This document shows, in pieces, positions 43,973 through 54,681 of a DNA stretch of 64,000 bases. This DNA comes from Sphaerulina vaccinii (taxonomy: Eukaryota; Ascomycota; Dothideomycetes; Mycosphaerellales; Mycosphaerellaceae). Where the stretch lies: contig JAKUDP010000028.1 of assembly GCA_022570795.1 (NCBI GenBank), positions 930,001-994,000 of the forward strand, in the 5' to 3' direction. The notes beneath the pieces were generated by a model. The model did no database searches and was not told where the DNA came from. It saw only the letters and a list, made by a program, of their open reading frames with translations. A program made the position numbers and the translations under genes. Every line of letters starts with the position of its first letter. The first letter of the stretch is position 1.

Positions 43973-45142
43973 ATGTCTGGACGCAATAGAGGACGAGCGA
44001 ATCCCAATCAAGATGCCGATGAGGAACGCCGGTTGTGGAAAGAGATCAAGGACAAGGCAAAGGAAGTAGACGTCATGATCGTAGGTCTCAATTTGCGCGT
44101 CTACAGGACTCTTTCACTTCACTTAATCTCTTCACTGTGCTGACCATGGCAGGCACGATCCAATGAGATTGGCCATGAAATCGTTGATGTTGAGACGCAA
44201 CAAGCAGCTTTACTGGAAGCAGACAAACCGAGCGATGCAGTGCTTGACGAGAGATTGGAGAAACTGTACCGGGAGAACGTGAAGATCTGCGAAGAAGTGG
44301 GTCACATCATTGAAGGCAAGTCAAACGACACGAACCTGCTCGACAGTATCAGCGTTCTTTCCGGCCTCAGGGAGGCTTCTCAAGAGTCTGCACAACTACA
44401 GGCTAGTCAGTCCCATCGCTCTGCCAGCGGAAAGCTCTCTCGAGCACCCAAGAAGGCGAGTGGTAAACCAGGATCTGCCATAGCTGCCAGTACCGAAGAG
44501 ATCGAAGACACATCTGCAGCACCTTCACCGAGGATCACTCTTGGACCTCGACTCAATGCCAAGGAGAAAACATCGAGATCTGGTAGCATTGCCACTACAC
44601 GCGAAGCTTCTGTGAAGATAGAAGATGGCGCGGAATCTGTCGCTAGTAGTGCAGATGGCACTTCTACGGCTGCAGGGCCCAGCAAAGGCTCAGCGAATAA
44701 CCGTCCTTCGAATCGCCTCGTTCTGAGACTCAACGAGGTCGTCTTCTGTCGGCATGACATGAAGAGTGCTGATCCCAAGAATCTCCCCGAGGGTGAGGGC
44801 ATACTCTGTCGTGTCACATCTGTCATCGGCGAAGGCAAACAGCGTCGCTACGAAGTTCAGGATGCAGACACCCTTGGAGAGCCACCGCCACCACAACGAG
44901 CATCAGTTGCCCAGCTTTTGCAGATACCGGAGAGTAACAAAGGCTTGCCCGACCTGCCAGCGAAGAAGCAAGTCATTGCACAGTACCCAGATACAACCAC
45001 ATTCTACAAAGCAGAAGTCAGTGAACACTGGAAAGGCAAGGACATCGCGAACGAGAAGGGCATCATGGTCAGACTGATCTTCCAGGAAGACGTTGAAGCG
45101 AGGGAAGTGGAGCGTCGATTTGTGCTCCTGGACGGGAAGTAG
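43973..45142 (+). CDS. SGF29: SAGA complex subunit SGF29 (tandem Tudor)
   Basis: Chromatin reader of the SAGA acetyltransferase complex; the family binds histone H3 trimethylated at Lys4. 365 aa from exons 43973-44080 and 44153-45142. The N-terminal half is helical (RRLWKEIKDKAKEVDVMI; RLEKLYRENVKICEEVGHII), the part expected to join the complex. A long Ser/Ala-rich linker follows. The C-terminal SGF29 domain (about residues 220-365) has RLNEVVFCRHDMKS, GEGILCRVTSVIGEGKQRRY, EVQDADT, and QVIAQYPDTTTFYKAEV, with aromatic residues suited to a methyl-lysine pocket. It ends FQEDVEAREVERRFVLLDGK. Confidence 0.93.
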
Positions 45143-45624
45143 GACCGACATGGCTGAGTTGAACAAGGGAACAGTATCAACTCCTAGTGCGTATTGTCCG
45201 AGCAGCGAGACATCAGGTATGGAGGTAGGTGCCGCGGGCTTCACGTAAAGCATTCGTGTATAGTGATGTGAATCACATACTACTTATGTCGTTGCTATGC
45301 CCGAGCACGCAGACTATGGACTACATGGATATCGGCAGGCTTGTCCGTCGCCCCAAGACGATCTCTATCGACGAGCCACCATCAATGGTAGCGCCTGGAT
45401 TTTTAAGCCACAGCGGAAGCCGAGAGGCAGTCTCTACCCAGCCGTGGGAAGGCGTAGCTGTACATTGGCGCTTGCCTACAAGCAAGGCATTGCTTGAGTA
45501 GTCTCTAATCTTCCTGTTCGATCGTACACATCACAAACACCACCTTTACAGCAGACAACTTATCCAGCATCGAAGCTAAAGCTGCATCCCACCCAGTACA
45601 GAATACCCACGGCCGCTGAACGCC
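45143..45624. other. intergenic
   Basis: 482 bp after SGF29, with only short unsupported frames. Confidence 0.4.
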
Positions 45625-45885
45625 ATGGCAGCCAAATTCCGCATGAAGAGGCACATCAAGAGGCAGAGCAATAGCTTGAACACACATGCAGTCTCGAAGG
45701 ATGTCCCGAAGGATCACGAGCCGACCATGCTACTGACCCTCACCACGCACGCATGGCTGATCCTCCAGCTTTTGTGGAGATGCGTCTGCGAGGCACTCGA
45801 CAATATCGGCGACGACTTGATGCCAGGACTGCACCCATTCGAGTTCGATCCTTCCTCAGCATCGGACCTTCCACCAAAGACTTAG
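45625..45885 (+). CDS. possible small protein, unknown
   Basis: An 86-codon frame with a good start context (CGCCATGG). It encodes a basic N-terminus (MAAKFRMKRHIKRQSNS) and one hydrophobic stretch (TMLLTLTTHAWLILQLLW). It could be a small membrane protein, a first exon of the gene that starts at 45973, or chance. No splice of matching phase joining the two was found. No family recognised. Confidence 0.3.
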   Translation: MAAKFRMKRHIKRQSNSLNTHAVSKDVPKDHEPTMLLTLTTHAWLILQLLWRCVCEALDNIGDDLMPGLHPFEFDPSSASDLPPKT

Positions 45886-45972
45886 TGGCCTGCTGGATTG
45901 TCTGATCTGAAGCCCTCGACGATTCCTCGAGAGTTCCTGCCTAAACACTGCAGGAGCGACTTCATTGTCTTT

Positions 45973-47948
45973 ATGGCACCCGATGTACCACGTGGGCCGG
46001 ATCCACATGAGTTACTCCGTGACGAGTCCGCACCATCTCCGCAGAGCTCTCAACAACCAAGCCACGTAGAGTCCGACCAGCAAGGATCCAGCCCGGTTGT
46101 CAGCGCTGGAGAGCATTTGGAAGATGTAAGTGATGATGGCAGCGCTCACTCTACACTTCCACCACCGCATATCGTGGCAGCTGGCGAGCCTGGACCGCGT
46201 GGGGAGGACAAGGACACAGCGGACGATTCATCGCCAGTATCACCACGAGGTAGCTCGGCCGGGTCGCAAATGAGTGGCAGCAGTGGCAGTAGTGGCAGCT
46301 CGATCAGGCAAGAGCGCAGAAGCAATAGAGTGAGCTTCGAGCTTGACGAAACCTCCCAGGGCTGGATCACTTCCAAGGCAACTCCATCTCTGAGCACTGC
46401 AGGTCAAGGCATCGGTCATACGCAAGCTGTCAAGCAGTCTACCATGCTGAAGAGCAAGACCAGCAGCTTCGAAGACCTCAAAAAGTCTCTCAGAATGACG
46501 CCGATAGCCAAGAAAGGCGAGTCAGTGCAGACAGCCGTTGACAGAGTCTCATCTCTAGACCGACCGCGACGACCAAGCCAAGCGGAGCTCGACGAGCAGG
46601 AACGAAAAGACTCTGGCGGCAGTGGAGAGACTGAGAACAAGCCTCCATCCAATTTCACCATCTCATCGCTTGGCTCAGGTTTCTCTCATGGACTGCCGCA
46701 AAGCCCACCTCCACACGCGAAGCATAGGAGGAGCGATGCAGTGAAGCTCAGTGGGCAAGAGCAGCTAAAGTGTATGTAACGATTGTTTGTGTATCCAAGC
46801 ACGTCATATGCACATTCACTCAACGGCGGTGCAGCGAGCGAAAATCAAACCTCACCTGCTGGTGGCTACCTCAGCAACGCACTTCTCCCCTCGCTCACCT
46901 CTCTCTTCCACTCTCAACATCAACACAAGCATTGTTTGCTGAACTTCCTAACTATTAGTGAACACGGGACTGCAGCCTGCATCCCTTAACATGACCGAGC
47001 AGACCAACAAATTCCAGAGCGGACCAGCCAATGCCATGTCTAGCCCACATGAAGACAAGCCCACGGCCAAAGCCAAAGCCGCAGAAGCCACTGCCACTGC
47101 CACACCGCCGATGGACCCAAGTGCCCTTCCCAGTGCCCGTCCAAGAATGGACCCTAGATCTGGTGTGCCTGCTGGACCACGGCCTCACAGACCTCTGATC
47201 ATTGCGAACCCGGATCCGGACCCGGACGAGGACGAGGATGAGGACGAGCCACATCCACTGAGGAGCTTGCCTGCCTTGGGGAGCGAGAACTACCATTTTA
47301 GAGCGGATGGAGTACTAATCGACCCTCACAGCCTGCAGTCAGTCAACTACACGCCACCAGTCCGTGCACCACCGCCGCCAAGAGAAGAGGCAATGAGCGA
47401 GAACCCAAAAATCGCTGGCTATGCCCAGCACTACGGTAAGTCTGTGTGATGTCTCTGTACCTGCTCTCAATACTGACGAGCTCTCTCAGGCCAGACAAAC
47501 AACCACGCCGCTCAGCCTGCGCCTGTCCTCCCAAGAGCTTTTGACCGCCATGCAGAGATGGCCGAGATGAGGGCTTCTCTCCTCCCGCCTCGCCCTCTCA
47601 TGCCGGGAGGCATATACCCGGGTGCAGTGAACGGGCGTTTCGTGAGGACGACGCACCTGGAAGCAGAGAGAGGTGTGTTTCATCCCCTACACCTATATGT
47701 CCTGTTGTGAAAGTGGGTCTGCTTAGTAAGCTCTTTACTGACCTGCATCTTCAGACAACGACATCGGAGCCGCCATTATCACCTCTCTCACTCAAAACAC
47801 CAACGACCAGCCCACTGCGAGCAGCACCCAGGAAGAAAGCCAGCAAGATCCGCAATCAGAAGCAAGCTCGAGCGGCGCCAGTACTCCAAGAACGGTCTAC
47901 GGTATCGACGAGGAATTGCCATTGAGTGCGAGGCCTAAGTCTACCTAG
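45973..47948 (+). CDS. hypothetical disordered Ser/Pro-rich protein
   Basis: Modelled as four exons (45973-46771, 46959-47435, 47490-47672, 47755-47948; 550 aa, all phases close). The first intron has a GTATGT donor, a C/T-rich body and a CTAAC/TAG end. The alternative is two genes: one ending at 46779 or 46989, the other starting at the ATG at 46991 (273 aa). The N-terminal half is Ser/Gly-rich with a run GSSGSSGSS and basic serine sites (RQERRSNRVSFELDE; TSSFEDLKKSLRMTP). The C-terminal half is Pro-rich with an acidic run (PDPDPDEDEDEDEP) and a short structured end (RTVYGIDEELPLSARP). No family recognised; low sequence complexity argues for a flexible scaffold or regulator. Confidence 0.55.
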
Positions 47949-48076
47949 AACTCACGACGGTACACCCACCACAAAGCTCCTGGAACGACACGTATCATCA
48001 CACAGACAGAACAATCGTATTCGAACGGTAGGAGCAGAGCGACACAGACGGACAGAACGACACAACACAATACGAC

Positions 48077-49085
48077 ATGGCCAACCAGAATGGCGTCGGC
48101 GCACAGAACGCGGCCATGTACACAGGCATGAATGGAGGCATCATGCCGTCAGCAGGTCACTACAGCGACATGCAAACATTGATGCAGAACATGGAAAGCC
48201 TCAGCGGTTGGCTAGAGCAGAACCGACAGGAATGGGCACAGGTTCAGGATGGCATTGCAAGAGTTGAGCGATTACAAGTACGATTACCCCCACAGCGTGC
48301 GCATGTCTTGGTCGGCTCTTGACGAGCGACCTGCGATCAGCAATTGCATAGCAGCAGCGTCATCACATTCCATTTTCGCGTGCACCCACCGCTCTCTGCT
48401 GTCACCCTTATTAGCATGAACTCACAGTGCGTCTTCTAGGGCAGACTGGCTCAGAATGGGCAGTTACCAGTACTGAACGGCGACACTCAACGTACGTCTG
48501 CCCCAGTACTGCCACATCCTCGTATACCTGCCGTACTGACTTACTATTCCCGCTATAGCTGTATCAGAGCCCGAGCAACCGACCATTGCCCAGCTCTCCG
48601 ACTCTCTGGCACGCGCAAGCCTCCAGATCGAGTCCATGCGGAACACGTACAACGACCAGGTCAACCTGCAACGACTCTACACCGAGACGCTTCTTGACAC
48701 GACCGAGCGCATACGGCAATACTGCTTCGAGCAGCAGAACCACATCATCGCCCTGCACCAGCACTACACTACGCTGCTATCGCAGAGTCGCAGCGAGACT
48801 GTAGAGGCACAGTTGACACATCAAGCTTGGCAGGCAAGTTTACAGAGAGTGAGCGAGAATGTGCGAGAAGCTATGAAGGCACGGCAAGAGGAAGGTATGC
48901 CGTATAAGAGGAGGATAGCTGGGCTGAAAGAGGAGAACAGAGTCCTGAGGAAGATGGCTGGATGGGAGCCAGCTGTGGACAGTGAGGACGACGAAGTTGT
49001 GGAGGAAGAAGTGAGAAGAGGACGCGTGCTGCAGGTTCCTGGAGTCGAGAGTGGAGTGGGTCATGGCGTGCAGCAGCCCTCTTGA
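48077..49085 (+). CDS. hypothetical coiled-coil protein
   Basis: 259 aa from exons 48077-48277, 48440-48491 and 48559-49085; exon 2 is only 52 nt. The N-terminus is Asn/Gly/Met-rich (MANQNGVGAQNAAMYTGMNG), followed by a helix (MQTLMQNMESLSGWLEQNRQ). After the short exon comes a long predicted coiled coil (AQLSDSLARASLQIESMRNT through RIAGLKEENRVLRKMAGW), then an acidic tail (DSEDDEVVEEEV). It lies 128 bp after the previous gene on the same strand. No domain recognised; protein-protein interaction is the likely role. Confidence 0.7.
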
Positions 49086-49597
49086 TCAGGGCATAGAAGA
49101 TGCGCTGGAGTGGACAGGCTCAATGCAGATGGAGTCTGTCATGGGCTGACTATCAGTGGGAGGCGGCAACGTGGTATGCTCGAGAATGTTTGACGCCGGC
49201 ATGAGTCAATAATGACTAGGTTATCGTGGGCCTAGTCGCGGCAACACGAAATGTAGCTGCAATATGCTAGCAGTTGGGCACGTTATCCTAGGATCTAATG
49301 AATGATCATCCATAAGAGCATGGAAGACATTCGGGCTTTTCAGGTGACAGGCTGGATGCTGTTGAAGGATTCCCGATATGTCCGAAGCTTATGAGTGCAC
49401 AGAGTACCTCTCGGTGTTGCATTCAGATCGCCAGGCGTCTCCCGGTTCGATACTATGCTTAAGCCCGAGATCGTCAATGGTTTTGCCCTTATATAAAGGC
49501 TGCCTTTACAACGTCAATGTCGACGACGGCCGCTCCTGTTCTGCAGCATCTGTCGACATCAATAAGGACCACATACCAGCATTCCCCATCGACGATC
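49086..49597. promoter_or_regulatory. intergenic; promoter of the O-methyltransferase gene
   Basis: 512 bp holding the TATA box noted at 49490. The rest is unremarkable. Confidence 0.45.
49490..49497 (+). promoter_or_regulatory. TATA box (TATATAAA)
   Basis: A perfect TATA box 20 bp before an in-frame ATG at 49517 and 101 bp before the ATG at 49598. Fungal transcription starts normally lie 30 bp or more downstream of the TATA box, so the first ATG would fall outside the mRNA, favouring 49598 as the start. Confidence 0.6.
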
Positions 49598-50329
49598 ATG
49601 CCACTGAACAACAGGACCAAATGGCTGCAGAGCTTTCACGGTCGCATTGATCCGACGTGGAATGCAGTCGACCAGTACGCCTATTCGCATTGCCATCCAC
49701 GATCTCGACCCAATCAGCAAGCACTTCAAACCACGCTGTCAACTTCACAGGAAGCTGGATTGCCCGACTATGGTCTCTCACCTTCTCAAGGCAAATTTCT
49801 GGCCTTGCACTGCAGATCAGCTAATGTGACGCAGGCGCTAGAGGTAGGAACCTTGGGTGGGTACTCAGCAATCTGGATGGCAAGTGAGAATCCAAAATTG
49901 CGAGTGACGACAATCGAGTACAACCAGAGGCATGTAGATGTGGCTAGGGCCAACATCAAAATGGCTGGACTCCACGATCGTGTCGAGGTCGTACATGGTA
50001 GTGGATCCGAGGTACTTGCGAAGCTGCGCGACGAGGTTATAGGAGGACGAAGAGAACGGTTTGGATTCGTGTTCATCGATGCGGATAAGCAGAACAACTG
50101 GAACTATTTCCAGCTGGCCAAGGATATGGCGAAGTCGAATACCGTGATTTGTATCGACAACATTGTTCGGGAAGGCCAATTAGCCGACGAGAGTGACCGC
50201 GATCTAGACGTTGTTGCGAGCAGGAAAGTGGTGGAGGAGGTTGGCAAGCTGACAGATGTCGACTCTATTGTGCTACAGACAGTAGGCGAGAAGAGCTACG
50301 ATGGTTGGCTGTGGGCAGTTGTGGATTAG
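49598..50329 (+). CDS. class I SAM O-methyltransferase (catechol/caffeoyl-CoA type)
   Basis: Transfers a methyl group from S-adenosylmethionine, probably to a phenolic hydroxyl. 243 aa from the ATG at 49598; an upstream ATG at 49517 would give 270 aa but lies too near the TATA box. The SAM site reads QALEVGTLGGYSAIWMA (motif I) with TTIEYNQRHVDVARANI (post I). The metal-binding FVFIDADKQNNWNYFQ and CIDNIVREGQL match the Methyltransf_3 family. The N-terminal SPSQGKFLALHCR precedes motif I as usual. A FAD monooxygenase follows on the same strand, so hydroxylation and O-methylation of one aromatic compound is conceivable (inference). Confidence 0.9.
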   Translation: MPLNNRTKWLQSFHGRIDPTWNAVDQYAYSHCHPRSRPNQQALQTTLSTSQEAGLPDYGLSPSQGKFLALHCRSANVTQALEVGTLGGYSAIWMASENPKLRVTTIEYNQRHVDVARANIKMAGLHDRVEVVHGSGSEVLAKLRDEVIGGRRERFGFVFIDADKQNNWNYFQLAKDMAKSNTVICIDNIVREGQLADESDRDLDVVASRKVVEEVGKLTDVDSIVLQTVGEKSYDGWLWAVVD

Positions 50330-50902
50330 GAACTGGCTTTGGGTAGTTGCTCGATACCATAACGCCATACCGAATGATTCTGCCTTCCTGTTCAGTCACC
50401 TGGTCACTGTCTTGTTCTCTGAGACGAAGACGTGGTTGTCTGATCGGTCATAGATCACGCGCCTTCAGGTATGACTCCACTCTCTGGTCTAGCATGATTA
50501 TTGGCTCGACTCACTCGGCGACTAGTGGGTGTGCGTAAAGCGGCCACTCACTCTCGTGATTCTTGACACACCGACTTACTTTCTTTCCTTCCACTCTGAT
50601 GTGTTTTGTACTACCACCACATCAAGCATTCACGTGCTTACTGTGTCGACTAGGATTGTACACTCGTATAACTTGACCCTAGCACTTGCACATCGGTAAG
50701 CTTCCTGATGGTAATCTGCCGATGTCGACAGACCTCACACACCGTCATCTGGACGAGGTGAGCAACGGAGAAGAGTAGCTCAACAAAGAAGCAGTGGCCG
50801 TGTCACATAAGTTTGTTTCTTCAAGTCTACAGATCCGAGGCGTTTGAGACATAATTTCAGCTCCTACCACCCAGCTTCGTCCTCGCAAAGCACCTCAGTG
50901 AT
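50330..50902. promoter_or_regulatory. intergenic; promoter of the FAD monooxygenase
   Basis: 573 bp without a gene. Pyrimidine-rich stretches occur before 50903. No named site recognised. Confidence 0.4.
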
Positions 50903-52174
50903 ATGGCTCTGGAGATCTTGATCGTTGGCGGTGGTTTGGGCGGCTTAGCTGCAGCAGCTTTTCTCCGAGAGCATCACAATGTCACGGTCCTGGAGCGGCA
51001 TCGCCTGGACTTCTCGAAGGATGACTATGGCATAAGCGTCATGTCAAATGCTTACAGCTTATTACAGAAGGCCGGTATCGACGAATCCAAGCTAGATGCG
51101 GCAACTTTCACGAAAATATGGGTACGCAATTGTCAGAATGGGAAGATTGCTGAGCAAGACTTCGATACGCGGAAGATATATGGAGCACCAAGTGTCCTCA
51201 CCAAACGCAGTCATCTACAAAAGGAACTATACAGACTTGCGACCAGTCCAGAACTTCCAGGACAACCTGCCAACGTTATCGAGGGTGTCAGGGTCGTAAA
51301 GGTCGACACAACGAGTGGCACTGTGTTCAGCCTTGATGGTGCATCATACCACGCCGACCTCGTCATTGGAGCCGATGGCGTCGCGTCCATAGTCAGGAGC
51401 GCAGTTAGTTCAGAATCGGGCGAAGCTCACCGCGAAACGAATGTGAAGACCCATGATCTCCTCGCATACATGGCACAGGTGCCTTTATCAATAATACAAG
51501 AGATAGCCGGACTCGCTTACTTTGCCGATCCCGTCAATGCTGCTGGCCTTGCGAGCTGGTCGTCTCCAGATGGCCCAAGAAACAAGCGTCGAATTCTCGC
51601 TTACCACACCAGTCCTGAGGAGGTGCAGTTCGTAGGCTATGCTGCTGAAGAAGAGTTTGCTTCGCAATTTGACGAGAAGAAGACGACCATCATCAAGGGC
51701 GTGCCAGCTGCACGAGCACAGACAGCATTCTCGGACTTCTATGAAGCACTGAAGAGCGTCTTCAATCATCATCGTGCTGGTGACGGCACTGTTGAAGTCT
51801 GGCGAATCCGAGACATCGATCCACAAAATATATGGTCTCGAGGGAAAGTTCTGCTCATAGGAGACGCAGCCCACGCTGTTACACCACACGCTGGACAAGG
51901 GGCCAACTGCGCTTTCGAAGATGCTGAAGCGCTGGGATTCGTACTTGCAGGCGTGAAATCAGTCAATGGTATAGATGGCGCTGCGTCCGACTTCTTGAAG
52001 ATGAGGCAGGCTCGGGCACAAGACCTCGCAATGTCTTCAAGACACATGGGCGCACTGCTGTCGCCAGAAGAGGTAGCCCAGCGGGGCGAGTTTGATCGCG
52101 TTGCCTTCGGAAACAGGATCTATGGCTACAGAGGCGCTGAAGCTGCTCTGAAGACTCTCAATACTCAGGTATGA
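50903..52174 (+). CDS. FAD-dependent monooxygenase (salicylate hydroxylase-like)
   Basis: NAD(P)H-dependent flavoprotein hydroxylase of aromatic-type substrates, 423 aa, one exon. The N-terminal Rossmann motif is LIVGGGLGGLAAAAFLRE with the acidic end of strand 2 in VTVLERHRLD. The NAD(P)H/FAD motif DG is in HADLVIGADGVASIVRSAV. The second FAD motif is VLLIGDAAHAVTPHAGQGAN, which binds the ribityl chain. No membrane helix is visible at the ends, unlike many secondary-metabolite monooxygenases, so a soluble enzyme is expected. It lies 573 bp after the methyltransferase. Substrate cannot be deduced; salicylate, kynurenine-like or other aromatic acids are possible. Confidence 0.9.
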   Translation: MALEILIVGGGLGGLAAAAFLREHHNVTVLERHRLDFSKDDYGISVMSNAYSLLQKAGIDESKLDAATFTKIWVRNCQNGKIAEQDFDTRKIYGAPSVLTKRSHLQKELYRLATSPELPGQPANVIEGVRVVKVDTTSGTVFSLDGASYHADLVIGADGVASIVRSAVSSESGEAHRETNVKTHDLLAYMAQVPLSIIQEIAGLAYFADPVNAAGLASWSSPDGPRNKRRILAYHTSPEEVQFVGYAAEEEFASQFDEKKTTIIKGVPAARAQTAFSDFYEALKSVFNHHRAGDGTVEVWRIRDIDPQNIWSRGKVLLIGDAAHAVTPHAGQGANCAFEDAEALGFVLAGVKSVNGIDGAASDFLKMRQARAQDLAMSSRHMGALLSPEEVAQRGEFDRVAFGNRIYGYRGAEAALKTLNTQV

Positions 52175-52340
52175 CAGCGTTGATGATGATACAGAAGCGC
52201 GCACTTGTCTTTCGATGGCAGGCAGTCTTTTCTCCACAAGCTGACTGGCTCTTACAATGCGCTATTGGAATTAACTCCATTTGCGTACACAATCAAGCGG
52301 CGCGAGATGGTGATCCGACTCTTCACCGGAATCCACTGAC

Positions 52341-54681
52341 TTATTCATGCTTGATCTTGTCCAGATATGCAACTAGTCGTTTCTTGATGATCACTCCAAG
52401 CAGTCTACCAGTCCCCTCCTCCGTGATCATCAGGTACCTCAAACCAAGTTTTCCAAACATCTCCACCGCATACTCCATTGGCGCAACAGCAGAAAGCGAT
52501 AACGGAGTACGATCCACGAAGTGCGACAGATCGAAATCTCCCTCTTCCGTGTCACCCAGTAATCGCACTTCCGCGTCGCTCTCGTACAGCTTCCCAAGCG
52601 AAGTGAGCCCGAACTCCAGTTCTCCTTCGCCTAGGTAGCCCTGAAGCATCCCATTGTTCTGCACGAGAACCAGTCCGGCATCCATGAGACCTCTGCCTTT
52701 GAGTTGATCAAGCTTCTTCTGCAGAACCACTCTAGACACTTTGTTCGAGCTCGGCACATCAACTGTGATCTCGTCCATTGTCTGTCTGGGCGGTATGAGA
52801 TCTGCCACGATAGCATGCTGTTTCTGCACGGCTTGCATGGAGTGGTCAATGTCGAGAAAGGGGTGGCCAAGAACGTTCTGCGCGAGATCGTAGACACTCT
52901 CCTTCCCAAGCGCATCGGCAACCCATTTAGCCACCAGGATGGCTATCATATGTGGCACAATGTATTCGATCTCTCCAGTAAGCTCGAACATGATGACGAC
53001 TAGTGAGACTGTCATGCGTGAGACTCCTGCCAGAAACGCTGCGGCTCCAACCATTGCGAAGATGCCTGGTGAGATGCCGGAGATCAGTTGTCCCAGGAGA
53101 CGACCGAAGAACGCACCTGCATCGAGGGACGGTATGATGACACCGGAAGGTACTTTGATACCAAATGTAATGATCGTTAGGAACAGTTTGGTCAGTGTGC
53201 CGTGAACCAAAAGACCGTAGTAGCTTGATCGGTCGTCGAAGGTCTCTTGCTGGCATATCCAAGTGGATGTTGAGTCGCTATCACGGCAGTCTACCAACAG
53301 GTTCTTGATGATCACATCGCCGGGCTCGCGAGTCAGCGGATTTGGGTACTGCAACAAGACAGTCACAAGCACCACGAGGAAAACTTCCAGAACCGGGTTG
53401 TTCTTGATGATAGCGAATGAGCGGAACCACTTGCTCCAGATGAAGTTGAACTTGCAAAAGAGCCCACCAAAGACACCTCCTGCTATGCCGAGAACAATGA
53501 ACACCAGATAGTGGACCGGGCTGTAAGATGTGCCGTAGTTGGTCTCGAAGAGCACGAGCTTTCCGGTACCAGTTGGGTTGAGTGCCTTGAGCACCATGGC
53601 TGCGAAGAGCGAGCACAAGAACGCTCTCCACAGGACCTTGCGTGGGAAGTATGTTGATATCTCCTCGTAGGAGAAAAGGACGCCACCAATCGGTGCGCCG
53701 AATGCCACACTCAAACCCGCAGCGCAAGCCGCAGATAGAATTTCCCTCATCTTCCGGCCATTGTCCCGATATTTGTGGAAGCACTTAGCCACAAGATAGC
53801 CAACGCTGGTAGAAATGTGAACGAACGGGCCCTCTTTGCCCAGACACATACCAGTGGCCACTGCGAACACAGCGCCAATGGCCTTGACTGCTAGCACTTT
53901 GAAATCCAGGAAACCAGGAATGACGAAACCCGACAGAATAGTCTTGATCTCTGGAATGCCCGAACCGGCTGCCATGTACATGCTTTTGCCAGCTACAGTC
54001 GGAGGCTGTTGCGTATACTGGTCTTTGTCGCCCGAACCTAGAGCCGTCGCTGGAAGAGAGCGCTTCGTGAGGAGGGTGACGCAGCTACTGATGAGTCCAA
54101 AAGCCAAAGCAAAGCCCATATAGATCAAGAAAGATGATGTAAAGCTCGAAGACCAGGGCTTCCACTGCGTGCAGTCAAGGCCTGGTTCATCGTCCATTGT
54201 AAGTGGCGTTCGATTTGCACAACATGCTTCGCGTGTCTTGAGAGGGTTATGAGAGCAATAGCCAAGTTTCCAGTCGCTGACAGTAGCTTCTGCAACATCA
54301 ACTAGGAATGCAACACATGCTGTCAGAGAGCCGATGAGAGCTGCCGCAATCCATCCTGATGCCTGATCGAAGTATTTGATGATCTGAAATCGAATGCCTT
54401 TACGTTCGCCAATGAATCGGAATCGGTAAGAGTCCTTGACCTGAGGGATACGGTTAGCGCCTGCGAATCATCTTATCTCGTTCACTTACCAGATCGTGCA
54501 GCCAGTCGATTGTCGTGTAGTCATTATATGCAAGCCTTTCGCCTACAGAGGCGTCATATAGATTCTGTTCATCTTTACTTACATTGCTATGCACCATGGA
54601 GTCAGCATCCTCGTCCAGCCTGATACGGTTCAAGCTAGGGTCAAGTAAAGGCGCCCGTTCATTGCTTTCCATTTCACTCAT
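52341..54681 (-). CDS. ClC chloride channel/transporter with CBS domains
   Basis: Membrane chloride channel or Cl-/H+ exchanger, 763 aa from exons 54681-54490 and 54440-52341 with a 49-bp intron. The start at 54681 gives MSEMESNERAPLLDPSLNRI with a possible acidic di-leucine sorting motif (ERAPLL). Selectivity-filter motifs: AAGSGIPEIKTILSG, CLGKEGPFVHIS with the gating glutamate in GKEGP, and VPSGVIIPSLDAGAFFGR. Two C-terminal CBS domains are recognisable (PPRQTMDEITVDVPSSNK; VDRTPLSLSAVAPMEYAVEM). Fungal homologues act in vacuole/endosome/Golgi ion balance or at the plasma membrane. It converges on the monooxygenase gene, 166 bp apart. Confidence 0.95.

Noticed and set aside
49517..49597. 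Upstream ATG of the O-methyltransferase
   Set aside because: It lies 20 bp after the TATA box, so it is probably not in the mRNA.
49490..52174. A secondary-metabolite gene cluster around the methyltransferase and monooxygenase
   Set aside because: No polyketide, non-ribosomal peptide, terpene or other backbone enzyme lies in the window.
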